64,000 nt of DNA from Nitrospirota bacterium. GTDB lineage: Bacteria; Nitrospirota; Nitrospiria; Nitrospirales; UBA8639. The stretch lies in contig JAOTTP010000005.1 of assembly GCA_029864405.1 (NCBI GenBank), positions 1-64,000 of the forward strand, in the 5' to 3' direction. The notes beneath the pieces are model-generated. The model searched no databases. It was not told the origin of the DNA and saw only the letters and a list, made by a program, of their open reading frames with translations. Made by a program: the position numbers and the translations under genes. Of the stretch, positions 36,072 through 45,754 are shown piece after piece; position 1 is the stretch's first letter, and every line of letters starts with the position of its first letter.

Positions 36072-37037
36072 GCAAATTGTTTTGAACGGAAATCTATATC
36101 AATTCTCTCGTTTCCACATCCCCTTGGGTTGACCTTAGACAACGATCGGCTCAGGGGGATTGTGTTATCAACCAACTACAAGTAAAGGAATTTTCTTTTC
36201 CAAATTTTCAAATTTGATGTCCCCATCCCCGTCAGTTTGCTTCACACCTGCTTGCAAAGAATGTCCCACAACTCGCTGCATTAGTCGAGTTCCTGCTTCA
36301 GTCCCCTAACCTCATCCGCCAGAACTTATCGACGCCCGGACTCTGAAAAGTGCCGCCTTGAGCGTTAGGCTCCATTTCCCATTTATCCCGTTGGTTGTGT
36401 TTAATCCCCATGTTGCCGGCTATCCGGGACGGTGGACAGCTGCCGGCTCCCAGTAATTGCACGGCTTGGTGTTTAAACTCGTCCGGGAATATTTTGCGTG
36501 GGTCTCTAGGGTATCTTCTCGGGGAATCCTTTCCTCATTTTTCAGGTGTCTGTCAATCCCGGGCTACTTCACCTCTTTCATCTTGATCTCTTAATCATCT
36601 CTTCTTTTTATCTTCTTTGAATCCTTGAAAAACTCATTGGTCTCTATTGTCAAAGAACAAAACACCTTTTCAAGGTACATTGAATAATTTTGGCTTTCAT
36701 TCATAAAGATGGGTTTGGTTTTTCATCCGTTGTTTTCTCTGCGATCGATCGTGGTGTGGGAAATTTTTACAAGCAGGGATCTTAATTCCCGCATTGCCAC
36801 TACATTTTTTCTCAAAAAATCTCTCATTTCGTTTGCTAAATGAACAGGTTAGAAGGATGAATCAGTGTGTGAAAATTTAATGCCGTGCCATGGCTCGCCT
36901 ATTGCTCTATAGAATTGTCCAACTATTGAACGCAGTTTGAAGGGTGCTCCAGAAAGTTTGCGGAAAGGAATGGACATGAACAAAGGAAGCCACTCGTGGA
37001 ACTGTTTCTGAAGCCACCAAAAAGGAGGATGACCAAT
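36072..37037. other. Long AT-rich region between the two tadG-like genes
   Basis: Nearly 1 kb with no believable gene on either strand. Its last part contains a sigma-54-like promoter (36891-36906) and the ribosome site AAAGGAGG (37021-37028). The rest has many T-rich stretches and no clear terminator. Confidence 0.5.
36891..36906 (+). promoter_or_regulatory. Sigma-54 (RpoN) promoter of the second tadG-like gene
   Basis: TGGCTCGCCTATTGCT matches the consensus TGGCACGNNNNTTGCW at all fixed places but one. The -24 GG (36892-36893) and -12 GC (36904-36905) have the required ten-base gap. The expected start is near 36917, about 120 bases before the ATG at 37038. Confidence 0.6.
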
Positions 37038-38156
37038 ATGAGCTCTATCCGAACAACTGAAGGAAAGAAGAAAAACCCTGGGCTAAGGGCCACCTTATCC
37101 AATGAACGAGGCGTTACGGCTGTCTTTGTGGCCATCATCATTGTTTTTCTGACAGCTATGGTATCTTTCTCCATCGATCTTGGTTTTGCGTGGGTCACCA
37201 AAAATGAATTGCAAAATATTGCGGATTCGGCGGCCTTGGCCGGGACTCGACAGCTCGGGGTTGTGTATGCCGCATTACCTCCGAATCAGCAAGAGAATAT
37301 GTCCAGATCGCTCACCGCTTCCGAAAAAGCCCAGGTCCTCGCTTTTGTGGAAAACGTGGCTGGCCTCAATCGTGCGGGAGGCTTATCCAATATTGCCATT
37401 GATATGGCGAGTGATGTCAGTATTGGCACATGGGATTTTACAACAAAAACCCTGACTCCTACGCTAATTCGACCCACGGCTGTCACCGTGACCGCCCGGC
37501 GTGATGGCAACGTGAACGGGGCGATTACGACGTTTTTCGCCAATGTCATGGGGATTTCAGAGATCAATGTGGCGGCTACCGCCACGGCGGCTCTTGGACC
37601 ACTGGGTTTTGTCCCGCCGGGAACGCCAAATTTTCCAGTCGGTATTTCCAAGCGATGGTTTGATGAAGGACACGATTGCGGCGATTCAATAAAGTTTCAT
37701 CCAACGGGAACCTTGGATGGGTGTGCCGGTTGGCATACTTTCACCACCGCACCTTCTAATGCGAATAGTTTGCGGAAAATTCTTACCGGTCTGGAAGATG
37801 GGTCCTATGTCAGCCCCGCGATTTCTGCCGGCCAAACACAGCTTGAGTTTACTGGAGGAACGCTTGCCTCGGTGTTTGATGAGATGAAGGCCTTATATGA
37901 TGCCAATAAGGATCCGATGACGGGAACATGGGATGTGAAAATCCCTGTGTATGACAGCGATGATTGTAGCAATCCTCATGGTGCCATCACCATTGTCGGA
38001 TTTGCGACTGCGACGGTCACTGAAGTGATCGAGGCTCCTGAGAAGCAGATCATGGCTAAGGTGACATGTGATAAAATTTTGGATGGACGCCCGGGAGGTA
38101 CGGCTGTGAACGGGACGATGTCTCCCTTGTCGACGATTCCGGCGCTAGTTTCCTAG
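37038..38156 (+). CDS. TadG-like pilus-associated protein, second paralog
   Basis: A 372-residue paralog of the protein at 34890. The anchor reads NERGVTAVFVAIIIVFLTAMVSFSIDLGFAWVTKNELQNIADSAALAGTRQLG, and shared blocks include ALPPNQQENMSRSLTASEKAQV, VTARRDGNVNGAITTFFANVMGI and VTCDKILDG near the end. Unlike the first copy it has no glycine-rich linker. AAAGGAGG nine bases before the ATG at 37038 fixes the start. It has its own sigma-54-like promoter and a terminator after it, so it is probably expressed apart from the rest of the locus, perhaps at a different stage of pilus use. Confidence 0.82.
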   Translation: MSSIRTTEGKKKNPGLRATLSNERGVTAVFVAIIIVFLTAMVSFSIDLGFAWVTKNELQNIADSAALAGTRQLGVVYAALPPNQQENMSRSLTASEKAQVLAFVENVAGLNRAGGLSNIAIDMASDVSIGTWDFTTKTLTPTLIRPTAVTVTARRDGNVNGAITTFFANVMGISEINVAATATAALGPLGFVPPGTPNFPVGISKRWFDEGHDCGDSIKFHPTGTLDGCAGWHTFTTAPSNANSLRKILTGLEDGSYVSPAISAGQTQLEFTGGTLASVFDEMKALYDANKDPMTGTWDVKIPVYDSDDCSNPHGAITIVGFATATVTEVIEAPEKQIMAKVTCDKILDGRPGGTAVNGTMSPLSTIPALVS

Positions 38157-38202
38157 TTGCTTGCTATCTTTACAGGAAATATAAGCCCCGTCCTTTGGTT
38201 GA

Positions 38203-38247
38203 ATCCTTCCGCGGTCTGTGAAAGCAGGCTGGGGAAGGATTTTTTTG
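38203..38247 (+). terminator. Rho-independent terminator after second tadG-like gene
   Basis: ATCCTTCC (38203-38210) pairs with GGAAGGAT (38233-38240) and is followed by a run of six to seven T. It closes the tadG-like transcription unit. Confidence 0.65.
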
Positions 38248-38986
38248 TAAAAGTCAGCATACTTCTACAGTAGACGTTCGTCAGTTACAAGGATTTTGGC
38301 CTATATCCATGACTCCTATCCTGGCAGTTTTCATTGCCATCTTATCCTTTTTCGTGTTTGCAAGGGCGGCTTTTCGGAGGAATACTGAAAGTGCCACAAA
38401 AACATTGCCGATTTTGCACGGCAGGATATTAAGTGGAACTTCTCTCGCTGTGGTTATCCAAATCAGACAATAACCGGAATTTTCTTTCTTCTCGCCCGCT
38501 TTTCCTTTAGCTGATCTTGAATGACAATCGGGTTAAGGAGTCTTTTATATGCTTGCTCTCATTGGCTTACTAGAGTGGAATCGTACGTCTTCTCATTCCT
38601 GTGGCAGAGCGATTCCTTTTGTGGAAACTTCTGAAGAAGGGAACATTGTTGCTTATCCCGAGCCAGTTTTTACCGTAACCTTTCCGTCTTCCACCCCGTG
38701 CCTCTCTCTGTCATTCCGCCTAATCCTTGCCTGGAATCTGTTTCTCCGTCATTCCTACAAAAGTGAAAAACATAGCGGCGGTATTGATCAACTCCGGCAG
38801 CGGCAATTCCCTGAACAGTGACAAGGGAAATGTGCGGAGAGGGAAAGCAGAGTGTGACTTTTCAACTCCCCTACTGACGTCTCACCTCATTCTCCTCACT
38901 CTAGAACGTCTTTTCCCTGATATCTAATCGGGCATTCATCTTCAGAAAAAGTGAAATGTAAAACGGGAGGAGTGAAAAGAAATTGA

Positions 38987-39019
38987 GATGGATCCCCGCT
39001 TAATACCGGCGGGGATGAC
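38987..39019. repeat. Dispersed palindromic repeat (GGATCCCCGC...GCGGGGATGAC)
   Basis: GATGGATCCCCGC and GCGGGGATGAC flank a short loop. Same family as the unit at 31186-31285. Confidence 0.55.
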
Positions 39020-39136
39020 GGAGAAAAGAGTTATGCCCGAAGTGTTGTATCGGGTCTCCACTTGTTTCCGTCACTCCCGGCATTCGTTATCTGGAGTTTA
39101 TCTTGCCCTGTTGGAGTGCTAGACGCAGTCTGCATG

Positions 39137-39171
39137 GTCATTCCCGACATGTGTTATCGCGAATCCATCTT
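39137..39171. repeat. Dispersed palindromic repeat (GTCATTCCCGA...GAATCCATCTT)
   Basis: GTCATTCCCGA and a slightly decayed CGCGAATCCATCTT arm. Same family as 48953-48986. Confidence 0.5.
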
Positions 39172-39504
39172 AAAAAGACTGAAGGCATCAGGGGGGCTCT
39201 CGGAGAAATTCTCGCTCACGAATGGCTAGGATGACGAAGGGAAGGCGTGGGGATGACGGTGGGAACCGTTTGAAGAAAGGGTTCTTTTTCTTCCAATAAA
39301 AATTCCAATTGCTCTGGGTCACGAATGCTTCTTTGGGGATAAGCCTTAAGAAAGTCCGGCAACCCACCGAAACAGCAACTATCCGCAGTACTTGTGTTTC
39401 ATATATTGATGGTTGCTTGCGTGTTAATTGGGAGAGGTTGTTATCGGGACACCTTCTCTAGGTTTCACCATTAATTCTATAAATTGACGGAGCATCCTGA
39501 AATC

Positions 39505-40032
39505 ATGGGTTCATCTATCCTGTTATCCGGATTAGCCTTGGGGTTAGTGGTGGCTGCTGTTACCGATGTTTGGAACGGCCGTATTCCCAATTGGCTGACC
39601 TTTTCTCTCGCATTCTTCGGCATCGGGGTTCAGAGCTGGGAGTATGGCTGGGATGGCTTTCTGTTCAGTCTTGAAGGTCTGGCCATCGGGTTGGCCTGCT
39701 TGATGTTTTTTTATGTCAAAGGGGGGATGGGCGCGGGAGACGTGAAATTACTCGGAGCGATTGGAACAATCGTGGGGCCAGGTCAGGTGGTTTTTGCATT
39801 TGCATTCGGGGCCATGCTGGGAGGGTTGTATAGCCTCGCGCTGTTATTTAATCAAGGTGGTCTGCGACATATCTGGGACCGGGTATTTCTTCTTCTTTCG
39901 ACCCTGAAGATCACGCGGACCATTCCGGTTTCAGATGACAAGATTTCAGCGGAGCCCAAGTTGCGGTATGCCCTGGTCTTAGGACTGGGTACCGTGGTCG
40001 CACAAACATTGTTCTATTATGGTGTGTTGTAA
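39505..40032 (+). CDS. cpaA: Prepilin peptidase (CpaA/TadV)
   Basis: A 175-residue membrane aspartic protease of the TadV/CpaA class, without the methylase domain of PilD. The two catalytic aspartates are in AAVTDVWNGRIPNWLT and GGMGAGDVKLLGAIG. Six hydrophobic segments are visible. It cuts the leader peptides of the two Flp pilins, TadE and the TadG-like proteins of this locus. The ATG at 39505 is preferred over a TTG at 39484; the ribosome site GGAG is rather distant (12 bases), so the start is not certain. It begins the main block of assembly genes. Confidence 0.9.
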   Translation: MGSSILLSGLALGLVVAAVTDVWNGRIPNWLTFSLAFFGIGVQSWEYGWDGFLFSLEGLAIGLACLMFFYVKGGMGAGDVKLLGAIGTIVGPGQVVFAFAFGAMLGGLYSLALLFNQGGLRHIWDRVFLLLSTLKITRTIPVSDDKISAEPKLRYALVLGLGTVVAQTLFYYGVL

Positions 40033-40212
40033 CGTGCCTATTTGTCACGGCATGCGGGTTGAAACTGAGCGATCAGAGAAGATTCTTCTCGTTGACTATT
40101 AAGAATGGCATTTACCATCCGATATGCAGAGTAGATGAGTTGAGTTTGCAGAATTGATGGGCATGAATGAAATTTTCGGTCTAGATTCAGTGAATAAGTA
40201 GGAGGAAGTCTC

Positions 40213-41058
40213 ATGGGACAAAAACGTCCACTCGTATTTTTAGGAATTGCGATGATCATTGCCCTCGTGACGACGGTTATGGTGTATCGATGGCTACAGG
40301 GGCAACGAATGGTCGAAGTTGATACGCCAGAAGTGGTGATGGAGGGAGTGAGCGTGGCGGTGGCCAGTGCTGATATTCCTTGGGGAACACCACTCGCTGA
40401 CAAAACAGTTCGAGTCATCGTGTATCCCGAACAAGGAGTCCCTGCAGGATCTTTTAAAGATTCTGCTTCCTTGAACGGCCGGGTTGTGTTGACGAACTTG
40501 AAGAAAAATGAACCAATTTTAGAATCTAAATTGGCTCCTATCGATCTTAAAACGGGCGGCGTGTCCGCCGTCATGGACCCCAATAAACGGGCGATGGCCG
40601 TGAAAGTTAACGAAATTGTCGGGCTTCCGGGTTTTGTGCAGCCAGGTGACCGGGTCGATGTAATGGCGACGTTTGAGGATCCAAGGGGTAAGAAGAAAGC
40701 AGGTGGCGGCAATAGAGGGGAAGTGACGAAGGTGGTTCTCGAGAATACCCTGGTGTTGGCGACCGACACTCAAATGGAGAGAGCGGCCGGAGAGGAAAAG
40801 CCCACTCCGGTAAAAGTCATTACGCTGGAAGTGTCGTTGGAAGAAGCTGAGAAGTTAGCCATGGCCGAAAATGGGGGAAAATTACGTTTGGCCTTGCGGA
40901 GTCCACTTAATCCCGAGGTGAAGAAAACAAAGGGTGCGGACTTTAAGGATTTGATGAGTTCCCACCAACTGATTCCTCCGCGGCCCAAAGTGGTTCGCAA
41001 GCCTGAGAATCAGGTCGAGGTGATTAACGGGACGGATCGAAAAACGATGAAATTTTAA
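40213..41058 (+). CDS. cpaB: Pilus assembly protein CpaB/RcpC (SAF domain)
   Basis: A 281-residue periplasmic protein anchored by one N-terminal helix (PLVFLGIAMIIALVTTVMVY). The SAF domain follows (VSVAVASADIPWGTPLADKTVRV...GVPAGSFKDSASLNGRVV), then the RcpC-type domain with LPGFVQPGDRVDVMATF and a long VLENTLVLATDTQ/EVSLEEAEKLAMAENGGKLRLALR segment. CpaB helps the secretin assemble and may bind the cell wall through its SAF fold. AGGAGG before the ATG is strong. It precedes cpaC by 22 bp. Confidence 0.92.
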   Translation: MGQKRPLVFLGIAMIIALVTTVMVYRWLQGQRMVEVDTPEVVMEGVSVAVASADIPWGTPLADKTVRVIVYPEQGVPAGSFKDSASLNGRVVLTNLKKNEPILESKLAPIDLKTGGVSAVMDPNKRAMAVKVNEIVGLPGFVQPGDRVDVMATFEDPRGKKKAGGGNRGEVTKVVLENTLVLATDTQMERAAGEEKPTPVKVITLEVSLEEAEKLAMAENGGKLRLALRSPLNPEVKKTKGADFKDLMSSHQLIPPRPKVVRKPENQVEVINGTDRKTMKF

Positions 41059-41080
41059 GAGGGTCGTCGATGGTGACGCG

Positions 41081-42604
41081 ATGATCGTTATGAAAGGCAT
41101 GGTTATGAATCAGACTCACGGTTTTCCATTCACGAGCATGGTGTTGGCTCTAGGCATGGTCCTTGTGGGCTACACGGGAGCCTTGGGAGAAGGTCTCACC
41201 ACTCAAGTGGTCCAAATCAATGAGCCCCAAGAACTCCGTCTGACCGTTGGAGAGTCAAAAATAGTGGAGACGGAGGCGGCGTTTAAACGGGCGTCGGTCG
41301 CCAATCCTGAAGTGGCGGATCAAATTGTTCTCTCCCCTAAACAAATTTATCTTGCTGGAAAAGCCGCTGGGATGACGACCTTAACTTTATGGGGGAAAGA
41401 TGGGCAGGTGGCCAATGTGTTCCAGATCCGGGTGTCTCCTGATGTGACCCGATTGAAGGAGCAGCTTCATACGATGTTGCCTCATGAGTCTGGCATTCAA
41501 GTTATGAGCAGTCACGATCACATTACCCTGGCGGGCAATGTCACAAATATGGAGTCCTTGGCAAAAGCCTTAACCCTGGCCGAGCCCTATGCGCCGCAAA
41601 AAATCATCAACCTGATTCAGGTGGGCGGCGTGCAACAGGTGATGATGGAAGTCAAAGTCGCGGAAATGCAGCGCGGGCTGATGAAACGACTCGGGGTCAA
41701 TTTTAAACGCGCTCAAAAAAATCATCGTGATTTTTCCATCGGGCTCATCAATGATTTGTCCACGATTGATGCCATCAACCCGCTTGCAATCTCACAATCT
41801 TCGCAAACCACGACCCTCACGTTTCCGGATGTGCGAACCCTGGCCTCGAACCTGGTTTTAGGATTCGGGATTGGCAATGATTTATGGACTCTCTTTTTAG
41901 ACATGCTTAAGGAGCATAACCTCTCTAAAACATTGGCCGAACCGACCTTGATTGCCGAGAGCGGACAAGCCGCGGAATTTCTGGTCGGGGGAGAATTTCC
42001 GATTCCTATTCCACAGCAACTCGGCCAGGTGACGATAAAATTTAAAGAATTCGGGGTTGGATTGAAATTTACACCAACGGTTCTTTCGGAGGGGCGCATC
42101 TCTGTGATTGTGAATCCTGAAGTGTCAGAATTAGATTTTGCCAATGGCATTGTGACACAAGGATTTCAGGTTCCAGCTCTCACGACCCGAAAGGTCAAGA
42201 CCGTGGTGGAATTGGGCGATGGCCAAAGTTTCGCCATTGCGGGGCTCCTCCAAGAAAATGTCAAGGAAACGGTTTCGAAATACCCGCTCCTTGGTGATAT
42301 TCCGATCCTGGGGGCGTTATTCCGGAGCACCTCTTTCCAAAAAAATGAGACAGAACTGATTGTGATTGTGACCCCGCATCTGGTGAAACCTCTGGACATG
42401 GTCAAGCAGACCTTACCCACGGATCATTATTTGGAACCCAATGATTTTGAGCTAATGCTCATGGGATATGTGGAAGGGGTGTTTCCTGAACCAAAAGTGG
42501 CCAAGCCGACTGAGGCCTATACCCTTGGCCAACCAAGGATGGCCGGGAGAATGCCTTATCGTAAAGGTGGGATGGAAGGGATGTTCGGTCATCTGGCCCC
42601 ATAG
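41081..42604 (+). CDS. cpaC: Flp pilus secretin CpaC/RcpA
   Basis: A 507-residue outer-membrane secretin. A signal peptide (VLALGMVLVGYTGALGEG) is followed by the N-terminal secretin-associated domain (ELRLTVGESKIVETEAAFKRASVANPEVADQIV), a BON-like part (GIQVMSSHDHITLAGNVTN) and the secretin core with VMMEVKVAEMQRGLMKRLGVNF, FLVGGEFPIPIPQQ, VPALTTRKVKTVVELGDGQSFAIAGLLQ and PLLGDIPILGALFRS. It forms the pore through which the pilus leaves. Four in-frame ATGs (41081 to 41105) make the exact start uncertain and the ribosome site is weak. Confidence 0.94.
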   Translation: MIVMKGMVMNQTHGFPFTSMVLALGMVLVGYTGALGEGLTTQVVQINEPQELRLTVGESKIVETEAAFKRASVANPEVADQIVLSPKQIYLAGKAAGMTTLTLWGKDGQVANVFQIRVSPDVTRLKEQLHTMLPHESGIQVMSSHDHITLAGNVTNMESLAKALTLAEPYAPQKIINLIQVGGVQQVMMEVKVAEMQRGLMKRLGVNFKRAQKNHRDFSIGLINDLSTIDAINPLAISQSSQTTTLTFPDVRTLASNLVLGFGIGNDLWTLFLDMLKEHNLSKTLAEPTLIAESGQAAEFLVGGEFPIPIPQQLGQVTIKFKEFGVGLKFTPTVLSEGRISVIVNPEVSELDFANGIVTQGFQVPALTTRKVKTVVELGDGQSFAIAGLLQENVKETVSKYPLLGDIPILGALFRSTSFQKNETELIVIVTPHLVKPLDMVKQTLPTDHYLEPNDFELMLMGYVEGVFPEPKVAKPTEAYTLGQPRMAGRMPYRKGGMEGMFGHLAP

Positions 42605-42631
42605 GGAAAATTGATGAAAAAGGAGCATAGT

Positions 42632-43051
42632 ATGCAACGCCAATCAATCGTGAAAATGGCAGGTCTGATCGGCCTGATTCTGGTGGGGATGGGTGGCTGT
42701 GGTGTGTGGCCAGTCATGACTGAGGACAATGGACGTCGGCCCAACGCCATGGGGAAGAGTGATCAGGTTCTCTGGCCGTGGGCACCTCAGCCCGTTCATT
42801 TGAATGAGGAATTCGGCCTGGCCTACCGGCAGGCTCTTGAGAATCAGATCGTGAATCCTGCTGCGTCAAACAATATTGATCCTGTACCGGGAGCGGTCGA
42901 TTCCCAAGCCATGCAACATAGTCTGGCTCGCTATCAGTTGATGTTTCAAAGTCCGCCGTATTCCGAATTTAAACTGACGGGTAGCTCCGGCGGTAGTGCG
43001 TCAACCGGAAACACTTCGACGGGCATGGGGGTAGGAGGAGCGACAAAATGA
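42632..43051 (+). CDS. Small lipoprotein of the Tad locus (CpaD/RcpB position)
   Basis: A 139-residue predicted lipoprotein: hydrophobic signal MAGLIGLILVGMGGC with the cysteine at the lipobox. The rest is short and rich in Pro, Gln and Ser, ending in a low-complexity GSSGGSASTGNTSTGMGVGG tail. It shows no clear match to CpaD but holds the same place, between secretin and CpaE, as the outer-membrane lipoproteins that help the secretin insert. AAGGAG eight bases before the ATG at 42632 sets the start. Its stop overlaps the cpaE start (ATGA). Confidence 0.72.
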   Translation: MQRQSIVKMAGLIGLILVGMGGCGVWPVMTEDNGRRPNAMGKSDQVLWPWAPQPVHLNEEFGLAYRQALENQIVNPAASNNIDPVPGAVDSQAMQHSLARYQLMFQSPPYSEFKLTGSSGGSASTGNTSTGMGVGGATK

Positions 43052-44301
43052 AGGATAAATCTTGGAAGCCAAAACGTGTAGGTGGGGATTCTTCAGGTAT
43101 CCCATCCGATATGCCGGTCATTGAGCTTTCCATTCGTTCTGCGGAATGTCAGGCAACGCTTGAGGGCATTATTCGGGAGACGGATGGTGTGCGACTCAAG
43201 GAGAGTCAAGATTACGGAGTTCCTGCACTGGTGATTATCGAACTTGAAGAGAATCCGGAGGACACCTTTACCCTTATTCGAGAGATGGGGAAGTTGAATA
43301 AAGGGACGGAAATTTTTCTCACCGCTTCCCGGTTGGAGTCACATATTTTGTTGGAAGCGATGCGTGCCGGGGCAAAAGAGTTTTTGGCCCAGCCTCTCCA
43401 AAAGCAGGAAGTTGGCGATGCGATTCTACGATTTTTAGATCGAGGCGCGACTCAGGTTCGTCCGGGAGACGGACAACGAACACCGGGAAAGGTTCTCGCG
43501 TTTTTTGGGGGAAAAGGTGGAGTGGGAACGACCAGTATTGCGGTCAATTTGGCCGCCGCGATTAAAAAAGGGCCCAACAACCCGTCGGTGGTTCTTGTGG
43601 ATGTCAATCAGCATGGTGGGGATCTTCCCCTGTATCTGGATCTTCAACCAACCCATAGCTTCCGGGATATAGCAACCGATCTGTCCCGATTAGACCAGGC
43701 ATTTCTCATTCGTGTCCTCACCAAAACGGAGTTGGGCATTCAAGTGCTCCCTTCGGGGTATGACGACCTCAGCACCGGTCGATTAAGTCCGGATTGTGTG
43801 GAAGCAACCCTTCGACTCCTTCAAGCCAGTTTTGACTATGTCATCCTTGATTGTGGACATGTGTTGGATTTGACGACGAAAAAAGCCCTGGAGCTTGCGA
43901 CGATAATCTTTGTGACGTCCACGTTGATGGTTCCTGTGGTCCATCGAACGAAGCGGATTTTAGAATTGTTGCGTGGCTCAGGATTTCCGGCTGAAAAAAT
44001 TCGATTAGTAATGAATCGGTTTTCACCTTCTGAGCAGGACGTGTTGCAAGAGACCGAAGAAATTTTGAAACAAAAAGCCTTTTGGCTTTTTCCAAACGAT
44101 TATCCCTCAGCAAGTCAAGCAGTGAATAGTGGAAAGCCGTTGATCGATGTCGCTCCCCGGTCGGCAGTGGCGAAGTCGTACCGGGACCTGGCCGGTTCGT
44201 TTGACGAGCAGGCCATGAAACCGGCGAGCAAGGGATCGTTAGCGGGGTGGTTGAATCCGTTTAAAGGACGGAATGTCCAATCCTCCCCTTCAGGCGCATA
44301 A
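43048..44301 (+). CDS. cpaE: Pilus localisation ATPase CpaE/TadZ
   Basis: A 417-residue MinD/ParA-type protein. The N-terminal 130 residues form an atypical receiver domain (LVIIELEENPEDTFTLIREM, AMRAGAKEFLAQPLQ), followed by the deviant Walker A FFGGKGGVGTTSIAVN (about 152-167), LVDVNQHGGDLPLYLDLQ and the Walker B-like YVILDCGHVLDLT. TadZ proteins mark the cell pole where the pilus machine is built. The gene overlaps the lipoprotein gene by 4 bp. Compared with classic ParA ATPases, the second lysine region is normal, so ATP binding is expected. Confidence 0.92.
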   Translation: MKDKSWKPKRVGGDSSGIPSDMPVIELSIRSAECQATLEGIIRETDGVRLKESQDYGVPALVIIELEENPEDTFTLIREMGKLNKGTEIFLTASRLESHILLEAMRAGAKEFLAQPLQKQEVGDAILRFLDRGATQVRPGDGQRTPGKVLAFFGGKGGVGTTSIAVNLAAAIKKGPNNPSVVLVDVNQHGGDLPLYLDLQPTHSFRDIATDLSRLDQAFLIRVLTKTELGIQVLPSGYDDLSTGRLSPDCVEATLRLLQASFDYVILDCGHVLDLTTKKALELATIIFVTSTLMVPVVHRTKRILELLRGSGFPAEKIRLVMNRFSPSEQDVLQETEEILKQKAFWLFPNDYPSASQAVNSGKPLIDVAPRSAVAKSYRDLAGSFDEQAMKPASKGSLAGWLNPFKGRNVQSSPSGA

Positions 44302-44338
44302 GTAACCATCTTTTCATGTGTTCGAGGTAGACAGGTAT

Positions 44339-45664
44339 ATGAATCAGACAAAATGGGATGAAGTGGGTGAAGGGACAGGAATTGGGGGTCTTGACCTTGG
44401 TCCGTTAAAGGAGCGACTCCATCGTCAGGTGATTGACACCCTCGATTTGGCTATTGTCGCGAAGTTGGATAACCATCTTCTCAAGCTCGAGTTGGATAAG
44501 CTGGTTCAGGAAATGTTGGAAAAGGAATCCGTCCCGCTCAGTATGAAAGAGCGGGAAATCCTGATTGCCGACATTCAGCATGAAGTCATGGGCTTGGGGC
44601 CACTTGAACCCTTAGTTCAAGATCAAACCGTCAACGATATTTTGGTCAACAGGGCCGATCAAATCTACGTGGAGCGGGCCGGAAAACTGCAATTGACTGA
44701 TGTGAAATTTCGCGACGAAGCCCATCTCCGAAAAATTATCGAAAAGATTGTGTCGGCCGTTGGGCGACGAATTGATGAATCATCGCCCATGGTGGATGCT
44801 CGGTTGCTGGATGGTTCTCGCGTGAATGCGATTATTCCGCCGTTGGCATTGAATGGCTCTTCCCTTTCGATTCGGAAGTTTTCCAAGGATAAGCTGCAAA
44901 TTGATGATTTGGTTAACAAACGTTCGCTTACTCCCGAGATTGCGGAGCTTCTTCGCGGGATTGTTGAGGCGCGACTCAATATCTTGATTTCTGGAGGAAC
45001 CGGCTGCGGAAAAACGACCATTCTGAATATTTTATCGGGGTTTATTCCCTCCGACGAACGGATTGTGACGATTGAGGATTCAGCCGAATTACAATTGCGT
45101 CAGGAGCATGTGGTCAGGCTCGAAACACGCCCTCCCAACGTGGAAGGGCGAGGAGAGGTGACCCAGCGGGAATTAGTCAAAAATTGTTTGAGGATGCGGC
45201 CGGATCGAATCGTGATGGGTGAGGTGCGAAGCGGGGAATGTTTAGACATGCTTCAGGCTATGAATACAGGACATGATGGATCGCTGACCACGATTCACGC
45301 AAATACGCCAAGGGATTGTCTGACACGGGTCGAAACGTTGGTGGCCATGGCCGGGTTGAATCTCGCCACGAAGGCGCTTCGCCATTATATCAGTTCCGCC
45401 ATCGATGTGATTCTCCAAATGACGCGCTTGTCGGATGGATCTCGAAAAGTGACCAGTTTGTCGGAGATTGTGGGGATGGAAGGCGAGACGATTACTCTCC
45501 AGGAAATTTTTCTGTTTCAACAAACCGGACTCGATGAAGAGCGAAAGGTCCACGGGCAATTCAAGGCCTCGGGAGTGCGGCCAAAGTTTGTCGAACGATT
45601 TAAGGCGTTAGGAATAACTTGTGATCCGAGTATTTTCGACCCGGAGAAAATTTATGAAGTCTAA
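44339..45664 (+). CDS. cpaF: Pilus assembly/secretion ATPase CpaF/TadA
   Basis: A 441-residue secretion ATPase of the TadA class, which drives both extension and retraction. The N-terminal helical domain is followed by [19 protein letters not shown], the Walker [10 protein letters not shown] (about 220-228), the Asp box [25 protein letters not shown], the Walker B-like [36 protein letters not shown] with the His box. The ATG at 44339 has a modest ribosome site AGGT. Length and all motifs are normal. It is followed by tadB and tadC. Confidence 0.95.
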   Translation: MNQTKWDEVGEGTGIGGLDLGPLKERLHRQVIDTLDLAIVAKLDNHLLKLELDKLVQEMLEKESVPLSMKEREILIADIQHEVMGLGPLEPLVQDQTVNDILVNRADQIYVERAGKLQLTDVKFRDEAHLRKIIEKIVSAVGRRIDESSPMVDARLLDGSRVNAIIPPLALNGSSLSIRKFSKDKLQIDDLVNKRSLTPEIAELLRGIVEARLNILISGGTGCGKTTILNILSGFIPSDERIVTIEDSAELQLRQEHVVRLETRPPNVEGRGEVTQRELVKNCLRMRPDRIVMGEVRSGECLDMLQAMNTGHDGSLTTIHANTPRDCLTRVETLVAMAGLNLATKALRHYISSAIDVILQMTRLSDGSRKVTSLSEIVGMEGETITLQEIFLFQQTGLDEERKVHGQFKASGVRPKFVERFKALGITCDPSIFDPEKIYEV

Positions 45665-45754
45665 TACCCGTTCCTCGCGATTTTCCGCTTTCACGATGTT
45701 CTCGTGTGCGGTATCCCGAACCCCTGATTCGCGGGAAATTTGGGAGGGAGCGTC

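Larger units (their letters stand above)
38248..39504. other. Intergenic region with dispersed repeats before cpaA
   Basis: About 1.25 kb. It contains palindromic repeats at 38987-39019 and 39137-39171. A 90-codon frame at 38549 has a good AAGGAG but overlaps repeat-like sequence and has an unnatural composition; a 54-codon frame with one membrane helix at 38310 has no ribosome site. Neither is called. Confidence 0.45.

Noticed and set aside
38310-38474. 54-codon frame with one membrane helix
   Set aside because: No ribosome site and no recognisable homology.
38549-38821. 90-codon frame with a good AAGGAG
   Set aside because: Its protein has unnatural composition and it overlaps a repeat-like stretch.
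36072-39504. A second c-di-GMP riboswitch in front of later Tad genes
   Set aside because: No GACGCAAA or GCCGGGTTGCC core found in these gaps.
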